Part shown: one piece after another, positions 17,111 to 26,300 of the stretch
Position numbering within the stretch: position 1 is the stretch's first letter
How the letters are laid out: each line of letters begins with the position of its first letter
DNA from: Paenibacillus albidus
GTDB lineage: Bacteria; Bacillota; Bacilli; Paenibacillales; Paenibacillaceae
Length of the DNA: 64,000 nt
Assembly: GCF_014644435.1 (NCBI RefSeq)
Contig: NZ_BMKR01000006.1
Span: 124,001 to 188,000, forward strand
Direction: 5' to 3'
Position numbers and translations under genes: made by a program
Notes under the pieces: model-generated
Seen by the model: the letters and a program-made list of their open reading frames with translations, nothing else
Told to the model about the DNA's origin: nothing
Database searches by the model: none

Positions 17111-18856
17111 ATGTTACTTGAAGCTGTATATCACCGTCCACGCCTCAACTGGTCTTATGCGTATGATGTGAACACCATTCATCTTCGTCTGCGTGCCAAA
17201 AAAGGCGATTTAACCGAAGTATTCGCCTGGGCCGGAGACAAATATGCCTGGGACACCACCAAGGAACTGATTCCCATGACGCTTTTCACCTCGGACGCGA
17301 TGTTCGATTATTGGGAATGCTCGTCCGTTCCTATGCACCGCCGGCTGAAATACGGCTTCCTGCTGCAGAAGGAGCATGAACGGATCTGGATGACCGAAAG
17401 TGACTTTCAGACCACCCGTCCCGAGAATCCTAACCGGTTATTTGAATTCCCTTACTTGAACCGCGTTGATGTATTCACGCCCCCTGCCTGGGTGAAAGAT
17501 ACGGTCTTTTATCAAATATTTCCGGAGCGTTTTGCGAATGGCGATCCCTCTCTGAGTCCGGAAGGCGTGTTGCCCTGGGGCGGAGCCCCACAGCGCGACA
17601 ACTTCTTCGGGGGTGACCTGCAAGGAGTGATCGACCATCTTGATTACCTCAGTGAGCTTGGCATTTCCGGCATCTACTTCACCCCTGTCTTTACCGCTAC
17701 AACCAACCACAAATATGACACGGAAGACTACATGAAGATTGATCCGCATTTCGGTGATGCGGCCACGCTCAAGCGATTGGTCGATGCCTGCCATGAACGG
17801 GGAATCCGTGTGCTGCTGGATGCTGTCTTCAACCATTCAGGCAGAACCTTTGCCCCGTTTGTTGATGTATTGGAAAAAGGCGAGGACTCGGCATACAAGG
17901 ATTGGTTCCACATCCGCCAATTCCCGCTGGAGGTGGTAAACGGTATTCCGACTTATGACACCTTTGCCTTTGAGCCGCTGATGCCCAAGCTGAACACCGA
18001 AAATCCCGAGGTCAAAGAATACTTGTTACGTGTCGCAGAATATTGGATCAAAGAAATCGGCATTGATGGTTGGCGGCTGGATGTGGCCAACGAGGTGGAT
18101 CATGAATTCTGGCGCGAATTCCGGAAGGTTGTCAAACGCGCGAATCCGGAAGCCTATATTCTGGGTGAAATCTGGCATGAATCTGCTCCGTGGCTGGAAG
18201 GCGACAAATTCGATGCCGTGATGAACTATCCTTTCACCGACGCGGTCACCGATTTCTTTGTGAACGCTTCACTGGATGCCGAAGGGTTCGCGAATGCCAT
18301 CGGCAAGCAGCTGTCCCGTTATCCGCTGCAAGCCAGCGAGGTGGCCTTCAATCTGCTGGACAGCCATGATACCCCGCGCCTTCTGACTCTGGCCGGCGGG
18401 GACAAAAACAAGCTGAAGCTGGCCGCATTGTTCCAGTTCACGTTCATGGGCACTCCTTGTATTTACTACGGGGACGAGATCGGTATGGATGGCGAAGGGG
18501 ACCCTGACTGCCGTAAATGCATGGAGTGGGATACCGAGAAGCAGGACCGTGAGCTGTTCAGCTACTTCCGCAGGCTGATCGATATCCGCAGCAGCCACCC
18601 TGCCCTGCGGACCGGTTCAATCCACTTCCTGGAGGCAGCGCGGCAAGGAAGCAAACTCGCCTACGAACGCCGACTGGGCGATGATGTGCTCATCATCCTG
18701 CTCAACAACGAAGAGACTGCCCAGACCTTCCGCATCGATGTCGATGAACGGAACTGGGAGAACGTCTTTACCGGCGACACGCTGCGTGCTGAGCGCAGCA
18801 AACTTACAGTCAAGCTGCCCGCTTACGGCTACGCCGTGATCAAGGCAGTATTGTAG
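17111..18856 (+). CDS. Neopullulanase/cyclomaltodextrinase (GH13_20)
   Basis: 581 residues from the ATG at 17111, preceded by TAGGAGGAATT; this is the family length. An N-terminal beta-sandwich (about 1-125) precedes the GH13 barrel. Barrel motifs visible are DAVFNHSG, GWRLDVANE (nucleophile Asp near 321), LGEIWHES (acid Glu near 351) and LDSHDTPR (Asp near 418). There is no signal peptide, so it is cytoplasmic and trims imported maltodextrins, cyclodextrins or pullulan fragments. The closely related maltogenic amylases cannot be excluded. It is divergent from malE and shares the operator type. A leader hairpin and a very strong terminator frame it. Confidence 0.93.
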   Translation: MLLEAVYHRPRLNWSYAYDVNTIHLRLRAKKGDLTEVFAWAGDKYAWDTTKELIPMTLFTSDAMFDYWECSSVPMHRRLKYGFLLQKEHERIWMTESDFQTTRPENPNRLFEFPYLNRVDVFTPPAWVKDTVFYQIFPERFANGDPSLSPEGVLPWGGAPQRDNFFGGDLQGVIDHLDYLSELGISGIYFTPVFTATTNHKYDTEDYMKIDPHFGDAATLKRLVDACHERGIRVLLDAVFNHSGRTFAPFVDVLEKGEDSAYKDWFHIRQFPLEVVNGIPTYDTFAFEPLMPKLNTENPEVKEYLLRVAEYWIKEIGIDGWRLDVANEVDHEFWREFRKVVKRANPEAYILGEIWHESAPWLEGDKFDAVMNYPFTDAVTDFFVNASLDAEGFANAIGKQLSRYPLQASEVAFNLLDSHDTPRLLTLAGGDKNKLKLAALFQFTFMGTPCIYYGDEIGMDGEGDPDCRKCMEWDTEKQDRELFSYFRRLIDIRSSHPALRTGSIHFLEAARQGSKLAYERRLGDDVLIILLNNEETAQTFRIDVDERNWENVFTGDTLRAERSKLTVKLPAYGYAVIKAVL

Positions 18857-18868
18857 CAGCTCGTATGA

Positions 18869-18911
18869 ACAGGGCATCCCCACAGCCAGGCTGGCTGTGG
18901 GGATGCCCTGT
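18869..18911 (+). terminator. Neopullulanase terminator, perfect 20-bp stem
   Basis: The arms 18869-18888 and 18892-18911 are fully complementary with a 3-nt loop and are followed by TTT. It starts 13 bp after the stop codon and ends just before the G-rich repeat. Confidence 0.85.
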
Positions 18912-18913
18912 TT

Positions 18914-19190
18914 CGCGTGGCGCCGCTGCGGGGGGCGGCACGGGGTGCGGGGCGGGCGCACGCGGGAGCGGCGCGGGCGGGCGGGGGGCGCGGCGTAGAG
19001 CGCAAGGGCGTGGCGGGGCGCTGGCACGGCACGCAAAGGCGTGGCGGGGGCGCGATGGGGGGCGCACGCGGGAGTGGGGCGCTGGCACGGCGCGCAAGGG
19101 CGTGGTGGGGGCACGCGGAGCGGGGCGCTTGCACGGCACGCAAGGGCGTGGCGGGGGCACGCGGGAGCGGGGCCTCGAGACCGCCAGGCA
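18914..19190. repeat. G-rich degenerate repeat with G-quadruplex pattern
   Basis: This is an extremely GC-rich, non-coding stretch with G on the plus strand. CGCAAGGGCGTGGCGGGG-type units recur at about 19001, 19032, 19093 and 19139, spacings of 31, 61 and 46 bp that fit multiples of about 15. GGAGCGGGGC and CTGGCACGG blocks recur between them. At 18930-18956 four G-runs (6, 4, 4, 3) separated by 6, 3 and 1 nt match the G-quadruplex rule. Open frames through it are low-complexity artefacts. Confidence 0.7.
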
Positions 19191-19233
19191 GAGTCGCATC
19201 CACATGAGGACGTAATGCGAACGCTCAGTAGAG

Positions 19234-19424
19234 TTCTGATGTATTTTGTACATCAAAATCCTGCTAAATTCTCCACTTTTGAGGTTCTGATGTATTTCGT
19301 GCAGCAGAATCAGCAAAAAACACTCCAACAGAGCTGGTTCTCCAAAATCCGATGTACGAAATACATCAGATTCCATTTACAGCGGTATTTCAGATGATTC
19401 TGATGCACTTTTTACATCAGAATC
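19234..19424. repeat. Four dispersed palindromic ~27-bp elements
   Basis: Copies lie at 19234-19260, 19285-19311, 19346-19372 (inverted) and 19396-19424. The consensus is close to TTCTGATGTATTTCGTACAT followed by CAGAAT. Each is an imperfect palindrome, and the last has perfect 10-bp arms GATTCTGATG/CATCAGAATC. They are AT-rich, in contrast to the G-rich repeat beside them. Confidence 0.7.
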
Positions 19425-19473
19425 GCTGTTTTAGTACCAGTAACAATAATTGCACCAACACCATCCAACACAC

Positions 19474-20350
19474 TTCATTCTCACTTTGAGCACATCACAG
19501 TTACGCACAGGCATTACATTTTCTAACAAACTCACACAAAAGCCACTCTCCAATCATGAAGAGTGGCTTTGCCTTTCTAGCAAATCTCCAGTTAGTTAAC
19601 TAATTGGTCTGTTACAGCTTGCGGTGGTTAGCCACAACGTATCCATTCTCTTCATTCTCGCTTGGAGCACACCACAGTTACACCGAGCATTTCAGCTATT
19701 AACTAACCACGCACCCAAGAGCCACTCTCCAATCATGAAGAGTGGCTTTGCCATTCTAACCAATCTCCAGTTAGTTAACTAATTGGTCTGTTACAACTTG
19801 CGGTGGTTAGCCAAAGCGTACCCATTCTCTTCATTCTCACTTTGAGCACACCACAGTTACACCGAGCATTTTAGCTATTAACTAACCACGCACCCAAGAG
19901 CCACTCTCCAATCATGAAGAGTGGCTTTGCCTTTCTAACAAATCTCCAGTTAGTTAACTAATTGGTCTGTTACAACTTGCGGTGATTAGCCACAACGTAT
20001 CCATTCTCTTCATTCTCGCTTGGAGCACACCACAGTTACACCGAGCATTTCAGCTATTAACTAACCACGCACCCAAGAGCCACTCTCCGAACATGGAGAG
20101 CGTCTTTTGCCTTTCCTAGCAAATCTCTAGTTAGTTAACTAATTGGTCTGTTACAGCTTGCGGTGGTTAGCCACAACGTATCCATTCTCTTCATTCTCAC
20201 TTTGAGCACATCACAGTTACGCACAGGCATTACAGCTCCCTAACAAACTCACACAAAAGACACTCTCCAAGCATGAAGAGTGTCTTTTCCTTTCCTAGCA
20301 AACTCTAGTTAGTCAACTAATAGACCTGTTACATCTTTCGGGGATTAGCC
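19474..20350. repeat. Five tandem ~179-bp repeats, each with a hairpin and a palindrome
   Basis: The TTCATTCTC landmark recurs at 19474, 19651, 19830, 20009 and 20190, giving periods of 177, 179, 179 and 181 bp. Each unit has a hairpin (for example GCCACTCT...AGAGTGGC at 19542-19567, 19721-19746 and 19900-19925), a TTAGTTAACTAA palindrome (changed to TTAGTCAACTAA in the last copy), GGTCTGTTAC, and GGTTAGCCAC. Copy 5 changes both sides of the stem together (AGACACTCT/AGAGTGTCT), and copy 4 is partly decayed. A partial sixth unit runs towards the pullulanase end. No long coding frame spans the array. It is not CRISPR: there are no short repeats with unique spacers. Confidence 0.85.
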
Positions 20351-20396
20351 ACAGTGTAAGTCACACTGTTCTCCTTGGTGTTCAGAGCCGAGTTAC

Positions 20397-23300
20397 TTAC
20401 AAACCCAGCAACCGATAGACTACCTGTGCGCTTTCGGCGCGGGTCATCCCTTCTTGCGGTGCGAAGAGGGTATCCGCCCTGCCTTGCACCAAGCCCAGCT
20501 TGGCGGCAAGATTCACATCAGCTGCCGCCCATGTGCTGATGTCGGAAGCATCCGCGAATGCCGCAACATGCTCGGCAGCCGGTTCAAGCTCCTGCCCTTG
20601 CTTCACTTCCAGGGCGCGGATAACCATGGCTGCCATCTCCTCCCGGCTGATCCGCTCACCCGGTGCGAATCGCTCTGCGGTGCGGCCCTTTACAATGCCC
20701 AGCTTGACGGCTGAAGTCACGTATGCCGAATACCAGGCCTCTTCCTTCACATCGCTGAACATTGCCTTGCCTTCCGCCTTCACTCCAAGCGACCGAATCA
20801 GCATTGCCGCAAATTCAGCGCGGCTCACCAACTGCTGCGGTCTGAAATGGCTGTCCGTAACTCCGGTGACAACCTGCTTCGCACTAAGCGATTGAATCGC
20901 CGCTTCCGCCCAATGAGCGGCTGACACATCAACAAAGGTTTTGTTAATTTCCAGTACGCCATATTTACTGAAATGTTTGACTTTTGCAGACATCATTCCG
21001 CCTTCGGGCAGAGCGCCCATATATTCAATGGAGCTGTTGTCCCCGAGATAGAATACACCCATCCGGTCATTAGTAATCTGCGCATTAAGCTTAAACTTCA
21101 GTGTAACCGGCTGCTCCAACACGGTTACCGGCAACTGTGTTCCGTCTTTTTTCATAATAATCAGATGCAACTCATAGATCGCGGAAACGGCGCTTACCTC
21201 CCTGTTGCTGCCGTTCAGCCGGCGAATCCAGGTACTGCCTGCATCCTCTTGCAGCGGGCTTGCCGAGAACAAGATACTAGCCTCTTCCACCGCCTCTCCG
21301 GGTACCTTACTTTGCAGGGCACGCAGCATTTCATTCGGGAAGGTCACAGAGACTTCGCCCATTTGAAGCACCAGATCATTCACTCCAAGCCATGCAGCAG
21401 CATCGATCGGCAGCTGCACAGTGCCCGGCTTAGCCACAATCTCCACTTGACCCTCTTTTCCCTTGCTCAAACGGTCACCGGTAATGACTTGTGTACCGTT
21501 AACAGGAGCCGGTGTAACAACAGGTGCTGAAGTCGGCACCGAGCCCGGAACGGACGTGGACTCAGGTGTGGATACCGGTGCAGGTGTTGGCGTCCCTTCG
21601 TCCGTTGGAGCAGGTGTAGGTGTCGGCTTAATCTCAGGTGTCGGCGTTACTTCCGGCTCCGGGTCATCTCCCGGCACCGCAGCCAGAATCACAGTTCCCC
21701 CGTCATCTCTGCCAGGCAGCAGGATTGTCACCAGTTGATCACCAGATACCGTATACGTCTTGCCGCTGTATTCGTCCACCACTTCCTTACCCGCTGCAAA
21801 AGGAACCGGAAGCTCCACCGTCACCGCATCCTGTCGTGTATGGATTGCTGTCACAACATGGGTACTGCCGTATTGCTTGTCAAACGCCAGATAGCCCAGT
21901 TCATCCGAACCCGCCAGCTTCATCCGCTTGCCAGCAGCGTACACTTTGGAATATTTGGCCCGGATATTCAGCAGCTTCGCATAATGATCATGCAGTGCCT
22001 GCTCTGCCGTCAGCTGATCCCATGGCATGTCGCCGCGGTTCTCGCTGAACTCTCCATTCGCCATGTTGCCGGCATTTTTACCGGAGCGTCCCAGCTCTTC
22101 GCCATAATAAACGACCGGCTGCCCCTTGGCGGTTATTTGCAGCGCCGCCGCAATCTTCAGCTTGCCTTTGTCACCGTCCACATAAGAGGACAGGAAGCCG
22201 TCTTCATCATGGCTGCTCAGGAACTGGGCCATCATCCGGGTATTGTCGATTTTGGCTTCGCGGTCCTGCAAATACGCGTCCACTTCATTGATTTTGCCAT
22301 CTGTAAAATTCTTGGCCGCACCCTTGAAGCCGAAATCCAGCAGACCGTCCATCTGGCCGGTCCCGAGTTGCCCGCCGTTACTATCAATCGTGCCGCCAAA
22401 ATATTCGCCGACCATTTTGAATTCCGGTGCAGCTGCGGTCAGCGCATTTTTGAAGGCTTTCCAGGTTGTATCCTCCACATGTTTGACCGTATCCACACGG
22501 AAATAGTCAATGGTGTCGCCACGCTCCGTCCGCGTGTTGTCCAGCCAACCGGTCTGCCAGGCAATGATCTGCTCACGTACCGCAGGGTCTTCAGTCCGGA
22601 AGTCCGGCAGTCCCGCCAATTCGCCCTGAATCGGGTCCGTGTCTGCGGAGACCCCGTCCGTGCGGAGCATCCCGGCAAAACGCTCTTTATCCTCAGCCGG
22701 AACACCCGGATTAGTATCCTCCGGCTTCAGGCCATAACCCGTATGATTAAGCACCACATCTACCATGATTTTGATGCCCTTGTCGTGGGCTTTCTCAATC
22801 AGCTCCTTGAATGTGTCCATATCACCCAGATGTTCATCCAGCTTGGTGAAATCCTTGGCCCAATAGCCGTGATACGCATATTGCTGGCCGCCGAACCCAA
22901 CGCCTTGATTAAAATCAATGTTGTCCACAACCGGCGTAATCCAGAGCGTATTGATGCCAAGCTTCTGCAAATAGTCCAGATTATCAATCATGCCGCGGAA
23001 ATCCCCGCCGTGATAGGCCTCCAAATGAGCCTTATCAACATTCTCATTATTCGTCAGGTCGCCATCCTTGAACCGGTCCGTCAGCGCAAAATAAATCCGG
23101 GCCTCCTCCCAGTCAAAATCCAGCTTTTCCCCCGTATAGGTTCTGGTCTTCACCTCAAGCTCAGCCGTCTGTGTATGCAGATTCCCATATTGATCCACCA
23201 GGGTAACCGGAATCTTCTTGAGGCCTGCCGGAACGTTATCTTTGACCGCAACCGTCTGCTTCATCAGCACCGTATCCAGCTTCACCCGGGCAGTTCCCCC

Positions 23301-26300
23301 GAGGGCAGTCAAGTCCATATAGGCATCACTGTAAGAGATTTCTTCCGGCGATTCGGCCTGGACGGTCAGCACGGCATTTTGATTCGGCGTGACCGCCTGC
23401 GGGCTGACTGCCGCAGTTATCGTCACTTCCGGCACATGATAGACCACCGAGGACTCACCGTTTATTGTGTTTTTCGGGTCGGTGATTTCTTCGGTCAACC
23501 CATTTTTCGTCACCAGGAATGTGTACTTATAAGTGCCCTCTTCAAGATCGCCCAGCGTGTAGCTGAACCATTCCTTGGCGGGATCGTAGACCATCGGGTA
23601 CGAGGTTCCGTTCACTTTCACCTTAACGTCCGTAATGCCAGCCATATTGTCACTACGGAACAAGGCGTCATCGCGGTAAATAAAGGTGATGGTCCCGTCT
23701 TTCAGTACAGGCCCGCTGACTCCCGGCTTGATATCAAGCTCCTTCACCAGGCTGGTCACATGGACTTTGGTAAAAGCTTCGCCCGGCATCAGCGGAATGA
23801 CCCGGTCATCCGGATAATCCTGCTTGCCGGTGTTCCAATCCGTGCCTTTGCGCAGCACGAAGCCTACACTGGTTGCACCAGGCGCCACTTCAATCAGCAC
23901 GCTGGCGGTGCCATTGTTGAACGTTGTAAAGTCGATTTGATCGTTTTTCACTCCGGTATTCCAGACCCAGATATTCCAGTCCTTATAATCCTGGTCCTCC
24001 CGGCTGTACGTGAACAGCACATACCGTTTGTTATCCACCGGCTCCTTCGTTACAGTAACGGTCACGCTCGCAGATAATCCGCCGTAAGTAACCGTAATCG
24101 TGGCTGTTCCTGCGCTAATCGCTGTAACCATTCCTTTACCGTTCACCGAAGCCACTTCCGGCTTATCAGACACATAGCTGGCCTGGCCCGTTACCGTCCG
24201 TCTGCTGCCGTCTTCGTATTTCGCGGCCACTGCCGTCTGATGTGCACCATCCACTTGCAGCGAATAGGCGGAACTATCCGTCTCCAGTGAAGCAAGTACG
24301 GCTGCGGCAACATCCTTGCGGATAATTACCGCAGTTAGCGGCTCCAAGGTAATCGACCCCGCCGTCAGCACAAAACCGCTCTGATCCCCGGCCGGTATCG
24401 CGGTCACTCCCGCCTCGTCGTTGTCCACCACGACCTGCCCGCCGGTCAGATCCTCACTCAGGGTCAGCGTTCTGGAGGTGTTGTCGCCATTCATAAAGAC
24501 ATAATATAGGCCCGTTCCATCTGTAGCTTTGTTCGTGTAGCCAATCACCAGATCGGTGGCCTTCATCTCCGGGGTTTCCAGCAGCTTCACATTGGAATTG
24601 ACAAGGTTCAGGTCTCCCAGCCGGAAGGCATCCGTCGATTTCCGTAGTGCAATCAGCCCTGCCGTATATTCCCTTGTAGTGTTCTGAACCGGAAAGCTCA
24701 CTTCATCCGTGGCTTTGGTCCAATCGAACATATTAACCGCGTCCGAAGAATCATAGGAGTCATGGATAAAATAACCAAAGGACAACCCGCTGGCATCCTT
24801 CATCTCCGTATACTTATCTTCAGGCACACCGGCAGCTTTCCACTGCTTCGTGCGTCCGTACTCTTGACCCGCCTGCATAAAAGCCGTTCCCTGCGATGTG
24901 AGCATCAGCAGATTGCCAAGCCGGATACGCTTCTGGATCTCCAGCTCATTCTCCGGGACCGCCGGATCTTTTTTGATCGACTGCGCGATCACATCATGCA
25001 GCGTGAGGTTATCATGCGCCTCGATATAAGGCACGATATCGCCCGGATCATCCGCCGGGATATTCGACGGCTGTCCCTTGATATTGTTCAGAATCGTAGC
25101 GATGGAGCGCGCGCCGCCGGTAATGAATCTCGGCTCGCCTTCCGAGCCATAACCGGATTTCAGTTCATTGCGGAACTCATCCGAGAATACGCCCACACTG
25201 TCCGTGCGGCTCATCCAGTCCTGATCGGCCCCTTGCCCCGCAAGCGCCGGATCGGAAGCCGCACCGCCGAAGGTTCTCCAGCCTTCCCCGATAAACAGCG
25301 CCTGCGGATTAATCTCTGCCGCCGCATCATAAGCAGCCTGCACCGCATCGGCGGTAGCATCGCCCATCATGTCCCAGCGCATGCCGTCGATTTTGTACTC
25401 TTCAAACCAGTACTTCACGGAGTCGACCATCAGCTTCTTAGCCATCTTGTGATTGGTCGCCAGGTTGTTGCCGAACCCGCCGATAAAATTTCCATTCGCA
25501 TCCTGGAAGGCATAGTAATTCGGCACGATGTCGTTCAGCAGCTCTTTTTGGGCCATATGCGTATAGACGACATCGAGAATAACCCCCATCCCCGCTTCAT
25601 GCACCGCATCAATGAGCTCTTTCAGCTCCTTGATCCGTGCCTCGGGATCGGCGGCATCCCGGGAATATGCACCGTCAGGGGAGAAATAGTTATGAGGGTC
25701 ATAACCCCAGTTATACTCATTGCCTTTGGCCGAATATCCGCTCCCGCGGTCCCCCATCTTCGTCTCATCCCCGTAATACCAAGACATCACGGGCAGAAGC
25801 TGAATATGGGTTACGCCCATGGATTTAATATAATCAAGCTTCTTCTCAAAAGCGGCATAAGAACCCCAACGCTCGCCATCCAGATTGCTCTCGATGGACA
25901 CATCCGAAGTAAAGTCACGGATATGGACTTCATAGATCACGGCGTCCTCGCGTTTCTCGTAACCGTCGATATCGGCCGCCTGATAATCCGCCGGGTTCGT
26001 CACGCCCAGATCCACGATCGCCGCTTTACCGACCGTATCTCCGCCCGTGCCGGGTTGTCCTGCCGTATTCACGGTGAATGCTGCCATCGACTTGGCGTAG
26101 GGATCAAGCACGGCTTTGGCAATACCGTCGTTGGTGACGACGTATTGGTAAAAGTAGCCCCGAACATCCTCCGCCCCTCCACTGTCAAGGTCTCCCGGGG
26201 ACAACTTCACCGACCACACGCCTTGCTCGCCCAGCGTCAGCTCAACACTGCCGACCAGCCGGTTGGCGTCGTCCTTGTCATAGACATTCGCTGTTACACT

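Noticed and set aside
18829-19376. Several long open frames on both strands of the G-rich region (for example Pro/Arg/Ala-rich frames)
   Set aside because: They arise because GC-rich repeats lack stop codons; the translations are low-complexity, shift frame between repeat units and have no ribosome binding sites.
19474-20350. CRISPR array
   Set aside because: The repeats are about 179 bp long, similar along their whole length, with no short direct repeats separated by unique spacers, and no cas genes are present.
21735-24077. 780-residue plus-strand frame inside the pullulanase gene
   Set aside because: Antisense shadow of the pullulanase; the opposite strand has full domain and catalytic-motif support, while this frame gives Arg/His/Ile-rich sequence without domains.
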